Below, piece after piece: positions 44,421 to 52,646 of a stretch of DNA of 64,000 nt. The stretch comes from Streptomyces sp. NRRL F-6676. Lineage in GTDB: Bacteria > Actinomycetota > Actinomycetes > Streptomycetales > Streptomycetaceae. The notes under the pieces were generated by a model. That model ran no database searches and was not told the DNA's origin. It was given only the letters and a program-made list of their open reading frames with translations. The stretch lies in assembly GCF_000725625.1 (NCBI RefSeq), contig NZ_JOHS01000001.1, positions 1 to 64,000 of the forward strand. The letters run 5' to 3'. The first letter of the stretch is position 1, and every line of letters starts with the position of its first letter. A program made the translations under genes and the position numbers.

Positions 44421-45175
44421 CCGCCGACACGGCCGACCTGCACACGCTGACCGGCGCCTACGCCCTGCACGCTCTCGACGGGCGGGAGCGGGACGCCTTC
44501 GAACGGCATCTGTCCGTCTGCGAGCCGTGCGCCGCGGAGGTCCGCGAACTGACCGCGACCGCCGCCCGCCTGGGCGGCGCCGCCGCCGCGCCGCCGCGCC
44601 CGCAGCTGAAGGAGGAGGTGCTGCGGCGCATCACCACCGTCCGCCAGGAGCCCCCGCGCACCACCCCCGCGGCACGCCCCACGGGCACCGGCGCCGTCCG
44701 GACGCGGCGGCTGTCCCGGTGGGCACTGGCCGCCTGCCTCGCCGCCGCGGCCGCCCTCGGCGGCACCGCGGTGTGGCAGCACCAACAGGCGGACGCCGCC
44801 CAGGAACAGGCCCGGCGGGCCGAGCACCGGGCGGACGAGATCGCGGCCGTCCTGGCCGCACCCGACGCCAGGACCCGCACCGCCGGCCTCAAGGGCGCCA
44901 CCGGCACCGTCGTGGTCTCCAGGAGCGAGAACAGGGCGGTGTTCGTGGTCGCCGGGATGGACCGGCCCCCCGAGGGCAAGGTCTACCAGCTCTGGTTCGA
45001 CGACGGCGGCAGCATGCGGCCGGCCGGACTGATGGACCCCGACCGCTCCACGGAGGCCGTCCTCATGAAGGGCGCCCTCGACGGCGCGTCCGGCATGGGC
45101 GTCACCCTCGAACCCGCCGGGGGCTCGCCCCGGCCGACGTCCACACCGCTCACACTGGTGCCGTTCTCGGCCTGA
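44417..45175 (+). CDS. rskA: Membrane anti-sigma factor, RskA-like
   Basis: This 252-residue protein has a cytoplasmic N-terminal zinc-binding anti-sigma-like segment (ALDGRERDAFERHLSVCEPCAAEVREL, with H-x3-C-x2-C). A single membrane segment lies near 96-115 (WALAACLAAAAALGGTAVW), and an extracytoplasmic RskA domain ends in GKVYQLWFDDGGSMRPAGLM and GVTLEPAGGSPRPTSTP. It should sequester the coupled SigK-like factor until regulated proteolysis. Translation is coupled through ATGA. A strong terminator follows. Confidence 0.9.
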   Translation: MTADTADLHTLTGAYALHALDGRERDAFERHLSVCEPCAAEVRELTATAARLGGAAAAPPRPQLKEEVLRRITTVRQEPPRTTPAARPTGTGAVRTRRLSRWALAACLAAAAALGGTAVWQHQQADAAQEQARRAEHRADEIAAVLAAPDARTRTAGLKGATGTVVVSRSENRAVFVVAGMDRPPEGKVYQLWFDDGGSMRPAGLMDPDRSTEAVLMKGALDGASGMGVTLEPAGGSPRPTSTPLTLVPFSA

Positions 45176-45215
45176 GAACCGAATTCGTCACCGCGTCTTC
45201 GCTTTTTCCTCACGA

Positions 45216-45253
45216 GCGCCGGTCGCCGCTTTCCGTGGCGGCCGGCGCTTTTT
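45216..45253 (+). terminator. Intrinsic terminator after the anti-sigma gene
   Basis: A 12-base arm GCGCCGGTCGCC (45216-45227) pairs with GGCGGCCGGCGC (45237-45248), with one G-T wobble, and is followed by five Ts. This is the most classical rho-independent terminator in the window. Confidence 0.9.
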
Positions 45254-45451
45254 CGTATTACCTGTGCGGCGACGGCCCTCTTCCCGCTCGTGCCGCAGAG
45301 AAACGCAGCTCATGTGCGCTTTCTCGGGTATCTGGCGTGGAGTACCACAACATGATCCGTAACCGAAGCCGCCCCGGATTGGTCCGAAAAATAATTCCCC
45401 CCAATTGAGTGATCGGCCAATCCGCGCAGCCGTCGGCGCCGGATTCCCCAC
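45254..45451 (+). promoter_or_regulatory. Promoter region of the Moco oxidoreductase gene
   Basis: This gap contains an unusually AT-rich segment, GAAAAATAATT near 45388. Directly before the start codon lies CCAATCC (about 45418) followed 15 bases later by CCGGATTC (about 45440). From memory the mycobacterial SigK promoter is CCATCC and CCGAATC separated by 16-17 bases, so this may be a SigK-type promoter giving a very short leader. The match is imperfect. Confidence 0.35.
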
Positions 45452-47101
45452 GTGAGCGACGAAGGAAAGAACCAGCACCGGCCGGCCGCCCGGACGCGGC
45501 ATCTGCTCGCCGCGGCGAGCGGACTCCTCGCGGGGTACGCGGCACTCGCCGTGGCCGAGCTGGTGTCGGCCGCCGTCCGCCCCGAGGCGGGCCCGGTGGT
45601 CGCCGTGGGGTCCGCCGTCATCGACCGCACACCCGCCGCCGTGAAGGACTGGGCGATCCGGCACTTCGGCACCGACGACAAACTGGTGCTGCAACTCGGG
45701 ATCGTCGCGGTCCTCGCCGTGATCGCGCTGCTGCTCGGCACGGCCGCGCTGCACCGCCGCCGCACCGGCTCGGCGGGCGTGCTCCTCTTCGGTGTCGTCG
45801 GCGCCGTCGCCGCCACGGGCCGCCCCGACTCGGAGGGCTGGACCGACGCCGTGCCCTCCCTGGTCGGGGGCGCCGCCGGGGCCGCCCTGCTGTACGTCCT
45901 GGTGGGCCGGCTCCTGCTCAGGACGCCCGCGCCGGATTCCCCGCCGAGCGGGGTCCGGGCCGCGGCCACCGCGGAGTCTGCGCCCGCGGTCGCCGCCGGA
46001 AGGGACGCCGGCTGGGACCGGCGCGGGTTCCTCGTCGCCGCGGGCGCCGCGGCCGCCGCCTCCACCGCGGCGGGGGTCGGCGGCCGGTACCTGAACGGGG
46101 CGAGCGGCCGGGGCGCGGTCGCCTCCCGCGACGCCGTGGTGCTCCCCGCGCCCGGCTCGACGGCGGACCCGATACCCAAGGCCGCCCGGCTGAAGATCCC
46201 CGGCCTCAGCCCCTTCGTGACGCCGAACGAGGACTTCTACCGCGTCGACACCGCCCTGGTGGTGCCGAAGGTGGACGCCTCCTCCTGGCGGCTGCGCATC
46301 CACGGCAAGGGCGTCTCCCGGGACCGCACGTTCACCTACGACGACCTGCTCCACCGGGACCTGGTCGAACGGGACATCACCCTGACCTGCGTCTCCAACG
46401 AGGTCGGCGGCCCGTACGTGGGCAACGCCCGCTGGATCGGCGTCCGCCTGGCCGACCTGCTGGCCGACTGCGGGGTGAAGCCGCCCTCCCACGGCGGCCC
46501 CGCCGACCAGCTCGTCGCCCGCTCCGTGGACGGCATGACGCTCGGCACCCCCGTCGAGGACGTCATGGACGGACGGGACGCACTCCTCGCCGTCGGCATG
46601 AACGGCGAACCGCTGCCCTTCGTCCACGGCTTCCCCGTCCGCATGGTCGTGCCCGGCCTGTACGGCTTCGTCTCGGCCTGCAAGTGGATCGAGGACATCG
46701 AACTCACCACGTTCGACTCCTACGACCCCTACTGGGTCAAGCGCGGCTGGGCCCGCAAGGCGCCCGTCAAGACCGAGTCCCGCATCGACACCCCCAAGCC
46801 CTTCGCCCGCCCCAAGGCCGGCACCGTCATGGTCGCCGGGGTGGCGTGGGCGCAGCACCGGGGCATCGACCGGGTCGAGGTCCGCGTCGACGACGGGCCC
46901 TGGGAGACCGCCGACCTGGCGGCGCAGGACACGGCCGACACCTGGCGGCAGTGGTCGCTGCCGTGGCGGGCGACCCCCGGCGGCCACACCCTGACCGTCC
47001 GGGCCACGGACCGGACCGGCGAGGTCCAGACGGACAAACGCACCCGCACCGTCCCCGACGGGGCGAGCGGATGGCACTCGGTGGTGGTCACCGTGGACTG
47101 A
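45452..47101 (+). CDS. Membrane-anchored molybdopterin-dependent oxidoreductase (sulfite oxidase-like)
   Basis: This 549-residue protein has four N-terminal membrane segments (about 16-42, 78-100, 108-123, 135-157). An RRGFLVAAG segment near 190 resembles a Tat motif, and the extracytoplasmic molybdopterin domain (FVTPNEDFYRVDT; DITLTCVSNEVGG with Moco-ligand Cys313; GFPVRMVVPGLYG; KWIEDIEL) is followed by an Ig-like dimerisation domain. It would reduce or oxidise small molecules or protein sulfoxides outside the cell. The GTG at 45452 is family-consistent, though the ribosome binding site is weak. It sits between the sigK-like genes and a fasciclin lipoprotein. Confidence 0.88.
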   Translation: MSDEGKNQHRPAARTRHLLAAASGLLAGYAALAVAELVSAAVRPEAGPVVAVGSAVIDRTPAAVKDWAIRHFGTDDKLVLQLGIVAVLAVIALLLGTAALHRRRTGSAGVLLFGVVGAVAATGRPDSEGWTDAVPSLVGGAAGAALLYVLVGRLLLRTPAPDSPPSGVRAAATAESAPAVAAGRDAGWDRRGFLVAAGAAAAASTAAGVGGRYLNGASGRGAVASRDAVVLPAPGSTADPIPKAARLKIPGLSPFVTPNEDFYRVDTALVVPKVDASSWRLRIHGKGVSRDRTFTYDDLLHRDLVERDITLTCVSNEVGGPYVGNARWIGVRLADLLADCGVKPPSHGGPADQLVARSVDGMTLGTPVEDVMDGRDALLAVGMNGEPLPFVHGFPVRMVVPGLYGFVSACKWIEDIELTTFDSYDPYWVKRGWARKAPVKTESRIDTPKPFARPKAGTVMVAGVAWAQHRGIDRVEVRVDDGPWETADLAAQDTADTWRQWSLPWRATPGGHTLTVRATDRTGEVQTDKRTRTVPDGASGWHSVVVTVD

Positions 47102-47231
47102 CGACACCCCGGGCGCGCCGCCTGCCACCGACGGGCCCTCACCCCCCCCAGCCGCAGTGTCCGCACTGCCTTCCCCACCGCGCGGCGTCCGAGCCGCACG
47201 ACACCGCACCACCACACTCAGGAGATCCTTC

Positions 47232-47900
47232 ATGAAGCGCGCGATCCGTCGTACCGCCGTGGCCGTCGCCACCGCCGCCCTGCTGCCGCTGGCGCTGACC
47301 GCCTGCTCCGACGACGGCAAGAGCGACAGCGCCTCCTCCGACCCGGGCAAGGCGTCGGCGACCGCCACCGGCAAGGCGACGGGCTCGGACGACTCCGGAA
47401 CCTCCGGGAACACGAGCACGACGGACGAGCCGTTCGGCCCGGCCTGTTCCTCCGTGCCGAAGTCCGGCGCCGGCTCCTTCGACGGCATGGCCCAGGACCC
47501 GGTGGCCACGGCCGCCTCGAACAACCCGGCGCTGTCCACCCTCGTCTCGGCGGTCAAGAAGGCCGGCCTCGTCGACACGCTGAACAACGCCAAGGACATC
47601 ACCGTCTTCGCGCCCACCAACGACGCCTTCGCCAAGATCCCGAAGGCGACCCTGGACAAGGTCCTGGCCGACAAGGCCCAGTTGACGAAGATCCTCACCT
47701 ACCACGTCGTCGGCCAGAAGCTCACGCCGAAGGACCTGGAAAAGGGCTCCTTCGCCACCCTGGAGAAGGAGAAGCTCACCACCTCCGGCTCCGGCGAGTC
47801 GTACACCGTGAACGACTCCTCGAAGGTGGTCTGCGGCAACGTCAAGACGGCCAACGCCAATGTGTACATCGTCGACACCGTGCTGATGCCTGGCAAGTGA
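47232..47900 (+). CDS. Fasciclin domain lipoprotein (MPT70/83-like)
   Basis: This 222-residue secreted lipoprotein has lipobox LTAC (Cys25) and a Ser/Thr/Gly linker. Its single fasciclin (FAS1) domain reads MAQDPVATAASNNPALSTLVSAVKKAGLVDTLNNAKDITVFAPTNDAFAKIP, with LTYHVVGQKL and ANVYIVDTVLMPGK. Two cysteines (in PACSSVP and VVCGNV) match the disulfide position of mycobacterial MPT70. AGGAGA precedes the ATG. In mycobacteria such proteins are SigK-controlled, and the sigK-like gene 3 kb upstream suggests the same here. Confidence 0.9.
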   Translation: MKRAIRRTAVAVATAALLPLALTACSDDGKSDSASSDPGKASATATGKATGSDDSGTSGNTSTTDEPFGPACSSVPKSGAGSFDGMAQDPVATAASNNPALSTLVSAVKKAGLVDTLNNAKDITVFAPTNDAFAKIPKATLDKVLADKAQLTKILTYHVVGQKLTPKDLEKGSFATLEKEKLTTSGSGESYTVNDSSKVVCGNVKTANANVYIVDTVLMPGK

Positions 47901-47914
47901 CCCGGACACCCGGC

Positions 47915-47952
47915 CACGGCTCCGCCGCCCCTTCGGGGCCGGCGGGGCCGTG
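47915..47952 (+). terminator. Hairpin terminator with TTC(G) loop after the fasciclin gene
   Basis: CACGGC-T-CCGCCG-CCCC pairs with GGGG-C-CGGCGG-GGCCGTG around a TTC loop, 15 bases after the stop codon. There is no T-tract, as is usual in high-GC actinobacteria. Confidence 0.7.
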
Positions 47953-47989
47953 TGGTGTCTCACAGGCGTGTGAAGCGGGTTTCGGGGGT

Positions 47990-48508
47990 ATGTGCGAGCG
48001 CGTGACGGGGGCAACGAAGGCGGCCTGTATGGAAGCGGTACCCGGCGACGAGGACGGTACGGCGTCGGACGGCGGTCTCCCACGGACCTCCGCCGCGCTG
48101 GACGGCGACTCGGCGTCCATAGCGGACGCCCGGCGCCTCGCCGTCGACTTCCTCACCTCCGCCCGCACGGAGTACGCGCTCCCCGTCGCCGAACGGGCGG
48201 TGGAGATCACCCAGCTCGTGGTCAGCGAACTGGTCACCAACGCCAGGAAGTACGCCCCCGGACCGGTCCTGCTCAGCCTGCGGATCGTCGAGGACACGGT
48301 CGAGGTGGCCGTCTGGGACAGCGACCCGGTGCTGCCCGCGGCCAGGACGGCGGACCCCGGGCGAGTGGGCCAGCACGGTCTGGAGATCGTGAGCGCGCTC
48401 GCGCAGGACTTCCGGATCCGCCGCGAGGCCGTCGGCAAACGGGTCACCGCCCGGATCGCCTACGCCGACGAGTCGCCCGGGGCGGGACCGTACGGCGCGT
48501 TCCGGTGA
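47990..48508 (+). CDS. ATP-binding protein, RsbW-like histidine kinase-type (HATPase_c)
   Basis: This protein of about 172 residues has a single GHKL ATPase domain. The N box is ITQLVVSELVTNARKYAPG, then VEVAVWDSDP, and the G1/G2 region GRVGQHGLEIVSALAQDF. There is no membrane or histidine-phosphotransfer part. Such stand-alone proteins act as anti-sigma factors or serine kinases of anti-anti-sigma factors in Streptomyces. The start at 47990 has a GGGGG stretch upstream; ATG 48029 is an alternative. The next gene encodes an ANTAR/GAF protein. Confidence 0.82.
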   Translation: MCERVTGATKAACMEAVPGDEDGTASDGGLPRTSAALDGDSASIADARRLAVDFLTSARTEYALPVAERAVEITQLVVSELVTNARKYAPGPVLLSLRIVEDTVEVAVWDSDPVLPAARTADPGRVGQHGLEIVSALAQDFRIRREAVGKRVTARIAYADESPGAGPYGAFR

Positions 48509-48701
48509 CGCGGGGCCGGGCGGGACGCCGGTCCCCGGGGGCGGGCCGTTCGAGGTGGGCGGCACCGCGTGGCGGGGTAGGCTCGCGGCAGGTGCTTGGG
48601 AAGCAGGCACGCCCGCGGTGTCTCCGGGACCGGCCGAGCCGGTCGCGGTGCCGCGTGGTCATGTCACCGCCTGCTGCCCCCTCTCACAGGAGCGCCCCTT
48701 C

Positions 48702-49646
48702 ATGAGCCAGGAACCGGAGTACCCGCCGCTGCGCGACATGGGCGGCCGGGACACCGGCGCACCCGGAAGCGGTGAGGCACCCGGGTCCGGCTCCGGCTCC
48801 GGTGAGGCACCCGGTCTTGCGGCCCTGCGGCGCGAGAACGCCGAACTGCGGGAGCACACCGCGGAACTGGAGCGGCGCACCACGGAACTGCGCAACCGGC
48901 TGCACGCCCACCCCGGCATCTCCCTGGCCCAGGGAGTCCTGATGGAGCGTTACCGGCTGCCCGACCCCGCCACGGCGTTCGCGCTGCTGCGGGAGGCCTC
49001 GCAGCGCCGCAACATCAGGCTGCACACCCTCGCCGACGCGGTGGTCCGCACCCCGGCCCCCGCCGACGACGCCGCCACCTGGTTCCCGGGCCGCGCCCGC
49101 TACAGCCCGCCCCCGTTGCCCGGCGTGCCCGTGGCCCCTGCCGACCGCGACAGCCACGGCGCGGTCCTCTCCGGGGTGCTGCGCCGGGTGCTGAGCATCA
49201 CCCAGGCCGGCATGGGCAACGTCCAGCTGGTCGAGGGCGGTGTGCTGCGCATGGAGAAGCACATCGGCCTCAACCGGCGGTTCACCGACTACTTCGCCTT
49301 CGTCGAGGGTCCGACCACGTCCTGCTCCGAGGCCGCGGAGTCGCGCCGCCAGGTGACCGTGGCGGACGTCGCCACCGCGGACGTCTTCGACGAGGAGTCC
49401 CGCACGACGATCCTCCAGGCCGGCAGCCGCGCCTGCCACAGTGTGCCGATGGTGAACAAAGCCGGGGCGGTGCTCGGCGTGATCTCCTCCCACCACGCCC
49501 GTCCGCTCGCCGGGTTCACCGACGCGCAGCTGCGGGCGTTGGAGGAGACCGGCGCGGCGGCGGGCCGCTGGCTGTCCTGGCACCGCCGGACCGTCGTCCT
49601 CGACGCCCTCGAACAGCTCCACACCGCGGCCCGCTCCGCCCGCTGA
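48702..49646 (+). CDS. ANTAR and GAF domain regulatory protein
   Basis: This 314-residue protein opens with a short Gly/Ser/Pro repeat (GSGEAPGSGSGSGEAPG) and a coiled coil of about 30 residues (LAALRRENAELREHTAELERRTTELRNRL). An ANTAR RNA-binding domain follows (GISLAQGVLMERYRLPDPATAFALLREASQRRNIRLHTLADAVV). A GAF sensor domain occupies about 155-300 (LRRVLSITQAGMGNVQLVEGG, SVPMVNKAGAVLGVISSHH). ANTAR proteins act by RNA antitermination. ACAGGAG precedes the ATG. Putting ANTAR before GAF is the reverse of the common order. Confidence 0.85.
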   Translation: MSQEPEYPPLRDMGGRDTGAPGSGEAPGSGSGSGEAPGLAALRRENAELREHTAELERRTTELRNRLHAHPGISLAQGVLMERYRLPDPATAFALLREASQRRNIRLHTLADAVVRTPAPADDAATWFPGRARYSPPPLPGVPVAPADRDSHGAVLSGVLRRVLSITQAGMGNVQLVEGGVLRMEKHIGLNRRFTDYFAFVEGPTTSCSEAAESRRQVTVADVATADVFDEESRTTILQAGSRACHSVPMVNKAGAVLGVISSHHARPLAGFTDAQLRALEETGAAAGRWLSWHRRTVVLDALEQLHTAARSAR

Positions 49647-49843
49647 CCGGTACGGCTCCGCGGCTCACCCGGCCCGCTCGACACACGCACCGAGCCGCTC
49701 CTGGCTGCGCCGCGGCGACTCCTCCACCTGGAAGTGGAACGACGGGGTACCCGCGAGAGCGGAGTGTCGACCGACGCGGCGCGGAAACGCGGGATACCAA
49801 GGCGCGGGGACACGGCAGGTCGGTGGGAGGGGGACACACGGAC

Positions 49844-49898
49844 ACGTACGGATACCCGGGCACGTACGGATACCCGGGTACGTACGGACGTACGAACG
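49844..49898 (+). repeat. 18-bp tandem repeat upstream of the SDR gene
   Basis: CACGTACGGATACCCGGG occurs twice perfectly (49844-49861, 49862-49879), followed by a partial copy (TACGTACGGACGTACG). It lies in the 281-base gap after the ANTAR-GAF gene, which holds no other recognised element. Confidence 0.88.
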
Positions 49899-49927
49899 CA
49901 TCAGTGGGTACGGCGAAGGGCGAGGCG

Positions 49928-50755
49928 ATGGGTGGACAGGCGAGCGGGAGCGACGACGGGCGGCGCGGTACGGCGCTGGTGACGGGTGCCTCCTCCGGCA
50001 TCGGCGCGGCCTACGCGGCACGGCTGGCGGCCGACGGCTGGGACACCGTCCTGGTGGCCCGGCGCGCCGACCGACTCGACGACCTGGCGGCCCGGCTCCG
50101 CGCGGAGACCGGCACCGCGGCCGAGCCCCTGGTCGCCGACCTCGCCCGACCGGACGATCTGGCCCGGGTGGCCGAACGCGTGGCACGCGGGGACATCGGC
50201 TTCCTGCTCAACAACGCGGGGATCAACGGCTACGGCCCGTTCGCCGAGCTCGAACCGGCCCTGCTGGCCAAGGTGCTGCACGTCAACGTCCTCGCCGTCA
50301 CCGCCCTGACCCGCGCGGCGGTCCCCGCCATGCTGGAGCGGGGCCACGGCACGGTGGTGAACGTCGCCTCCCAGCTGGCCTTCGCCGGCGCCCTGCCGCC
50401 GCATCCGCTGCCCGAGCGGGCGGTGTACGGCGGCTCGAAGGGGTACGTGGTCACCTTCACGCGCACACTGGCGGCGGAGCTGGCGAACACGCCGTTGCGG
50501 ATCCAGGTGCTGTGCCCCGGCCTGACGGCCACCGAGTTCCACCTCTCCCGGGGCGAGGCACCGGTGCCCGGGCGCGAGCAGGGGGTGCACGAGGAGGGCG
50601 GGATGCCCGTGGGCGAGGTGATCGACGCCTCGCTGCGGGACCTGGAGAAGGGCACGGTGGTCTGCGTACCGGGGCTGGCGGGCACGTCCCCGCTCGTCAC
50701 CCTGGAGGCCGCCGAACTGGCCCTCCGCTCGACGGCCCGCGGGGCACAGGACTGA
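49928..50755 (+). CDS. Short-chain dehydrogenase/reductase
   Basis: This 275-residue classical SDR has TGASSGIG for cofactor binding, NNAG, a VASQLAF serine region and the catalytic YGGSK. It uses NAD(P)(H) to oxidise or reduce a small alcohol or ketone. I chose the ATG at 49928 because the in-frame extension to 49823 encodes the tandem repeat (YGYPGT) and has no site; GGCGAGG lies before 49928. No pathway partner is evident. Confidence 0.85.
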   Translation: MGGQASGSDDGRRGTALVTGASSGIGAAYAARLAADGWDTVLVARRADRLDDLAARLRAETGTAAEPLVADLARPDDLARVAERVARGDIGFLLNNAGINGYGPFAELEPALLAKVLHVNVLAVTALTRAAVPAMLERGHGTVVNVASQLAFAGALPPHPLPERAVYGGSKGYVVTFTRTLAAELANTPLRIQVLCPGLTATEFHLSRGEAPVPGREQGVHEEGGMPVGEVIDASLRDLEKGTVVCVPGLAGTSPLVTLEAAELALRSTARGAQD

Positions 50756-50782
50756 CCCGCCCCGGCCGAACCGTGGGGCGGG
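50756..50782 (+). terminator. Hairpin terminator after the SDR gene
   Basis: CCCGCCCC (50756-50763) pairs exactly with GGGGCGGG (50775-50782), with a GG/CC extension in the loop. It follows the stop codon directly. Confidence 0.65.
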
Positions 50783-50866
50783 CGGCAACGGATCATTGAG
50801 GGGCGCGTGCGCACGGCACGCGCCGACCGATGACCCGGCGGGCCGGGACGAGTGGGGAGCGACACG

Positions 50867-51673
50867 GTGACAGAGATGCCGGAGACGTCGAAGACGGCAG
50901 GGAGCGCGGGGGCTTCGGGGCCGGCCGCGGAGACCGGAGCCGGTGACGTGCCGCCCCATCCGTCTGGCGGACCGGTCCCGGGCGTGCCCTCGGGACCGGT
51001 GCCGTCGGCACTGCGACTGACCCGGGACGTGGCGGACCCGCGGGCCGCCGTGCTGTTACTGCACGGCGGCCGCGCCGACGGCCTCGAACCGGTCCCCGCC
51101 TGGGACCCGGCCGCGCTGCGCATGCGGCCCTTCGCCCGGGCGATCCGCCGCGCGACCGCCGCGCGCGGACGGCTGCTGCTCGGCAGTGTCGTCTACCGGT
51201 ACCGCGGCTGGAACGGCACCCGCGCCGACCCCGCGCGGGACGCCGAGCGCGCCCTGGCGGAACTGACCCGGCTCCACCCGGAGCTGCCGGTCGTCCTCGT
51301 CGGCCACTCGATGGGCGGCCGCGCGGCGCTCCGGGCCGCGGCACACCCGCGGGTGTCGAGCGTGCTGGCACTGGCGCCCTGGTGCCCGCCGGGGGAGCCC
51401 GTCGCCCAGTTGCGCGGGCGGACCGTCCTGATCCTCCACGGCGACCGCGACCGGGTCACCGACCCGCAGGGCGCGGCCGACCTCGCCCGCCGCGCCGGAG
51501 AGGCGGGCGCCCGCGCCCGGCTGGCGCTGATCGACGGCGGCGAGCACGCGATGCTGCGCCGGGCCGCGACCTGGCACCGCCTGGCGGCGACGGCGGTCAC
51601 CGCGCTCCTCGACCCGGACCCCGTCCGCCCGCTGCCCCCGCCCTTCGACAGTGAGCAGCCGACCCGCGTCTGA
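50867..51673 (+). CDS. Alpha/beta hydrolase containing a TTA codon
   Basis: This 268-residue alpha/beta hydrolase has an Ala/Gly/Pro-rich N-terminus (about 45 residues). VLLLHGGRADG forms the oxyanion region, GHSMGG is the nucleophile elbow (Ser), HGDRDRVTDPQGA holds the Asp and GGEHAML the His. A TTA leucine codon at 51056-51058 is in frame, in the VLLLHGG segment, and is the only one I noticed in any gene here. In Streptomyces TTA needs the bldA tRNA, so production should be developmentally limited. The GTG at 50867 has GGGGAG upstream. Confidence 0.82.
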   Translation: MTEMPETSKTAGSAGASGPAAETGAGDVPPHPSGGPVPGVPSGPVPSALRLTRDVADPRAAVLLLHGGRADGLEPVPAWDPAALRMRPFARAIRRATAARGRLLLGSVVYRYRGWNGTRADPARDAERALAELTRLHPELPVVLVGHSMGGRAALRAAAHPRVSSVLALAPWCPPGEPVAQLRGRTVLILHGDRDRVTDPQGAADLARRAGEAGARARLALIDGGEHAMLRRAATWHRLAATAVTALLDPDPVRPLPPPFDSEQPTRV

Positions 51674-51749
51674 GCAGGTCGGACGCCCTGTGCGCGGGGG
51701 GCCGGAGATCGCATAGGGTCTCCTCCGCACACAGGGGAGGGAAAGATCC

Positions 51750-52634
51750 ATGACAGCGAACGAAAAGCTTTCCGGGCGAAGCGGTGCCGCGGGGAGACAC
51801 ACGGCGCGCGGCGGCGCGGGCCGCGTCGGCGTCCGTCGCCTTCGCGCGCGCGGCGCCGCCGCCTCCGCCGGGGTCCTCGCCGCCGTCCTGCTGGCGGCCG
51901 GCTGCGACACGGGCGGCGGTACGGACGGCGGCGGGGACCGGGGGAGCGGCGACGGCAAGGCGCACGCGGAGGCGTCGCCCGGCGGCAAGGCCGTCGCCGG
52001 CTCCTTCGCCGACTCCGGGCAGCTGCCCGAACGCCTTGCCGCGGACGGCACGACCATCGTCGTCGGCTCGCCCGCGGCCGGCACCGCGGTGCACGTCTAC
52101 GAGGACCTGCGCTGCCCGGTCTGCGCCGAGTTCGAGAACTCCGGCGCCGACGAGCTGCGGGACATGACGGTGTCCGGCGAGGTCAGGACCGAGTACACGC
52201 TCGCCTCGTTCCTGGACGACAACCTCGGCGGCGAGGGCTCGCGGAAGGCGGCCAACGCGCTGCGGGCCGCGCTGGAGAAGGGCCTCTTCCTGGAGTACCA
52301 CGACGTCCTGTTCGACCATCAGCCCGAGGAAGCCGTCGACGGCTACACCGACGCGTTCCTGCTGCGCATGGCCGCACGGGTGGGCGGCCTGCGCGACGCC
52401 GACTTCGACGCCGCCGTCAAGGGAATGAAGTACCGCTCGTTCGTCACCGCATCCGAGAAGGCGTTCGACGACGACGGCGTGGACGGCACCCCCGGCTTCG
52501 CGGTGGACGGCCGGCTGGTCGACGCGACCGTGCGCAACGACTTCTTCGACCCCGGCACGCTGCCCTCGGCGGTCCGCCGTGGCGCCATGCGGGCGGCGGC
52601 CGCCCCGCCGTCCGAGGACAGCGCCGAGAGCTGA
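51750..52634 (+). CDS. DsbA-like thioredoxin-fold lipoprotein
   Basis: This 294-residue protein has an Arg-rich N-terminus, then a hydrophobic segment and lipobox LLAAGC (Cys52). The thioredoxin fold carries the redox motif CPVC at 122-125 (VHVYEDLRCPVCAEFEN), an intervening helical insertion and the cis-Pro segment DGTPGFAVDG. It should act as a disulfide oxidoreductase on exported proteins. The ATG at 51750 follows GGGAGGGAAAG. It stands alone, with a convergent TetR gene downstream. Confidence 0.87.
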   Translation: MTANEKLSGRSGAAGRHTARGGAGRVGVRRLRARGAAASAGVLAAVLLAAGCDTGGGTDGGGDRGSGDGKAHAEASPGGKAVAGSFADSGQLPERLAADGTTIVVGSPAAGTAVHVYEDLRCPVCAEFENSGADELRDMTVSGEVRTEYTLASFLDDNLGGEGSRKAANALRAALEKGLFLEYHDVLFDHQPEEAVDGYTDAFLLRMAARVGGLRDADFDAAVKGMKYRSFVTASEKAFDDDGVDGTPGFAVDGRLVDATVRNDFFDPGTLPSAVRRGAMRAAAAPPSEDSAES

Positions 52635-52646
52635 CCGGGGCCGGGC

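Noticed and set aside
45188..47698. 836-residue minus-strand frame opposite the Moco oxidoreductase and fasciclin genes
   Set aside because: Composition is Gly/Val/Asp repeats without motifs; the plus-strand proteins are unmistakable.
49823..49927. Longer N-terminus for the SDR containing YGYPGT repeats
   Set aside because: The extension encodes only the DNA tandem repeat and lacks a ribosome binding site; the ATG at 49928 fits the SDR family.
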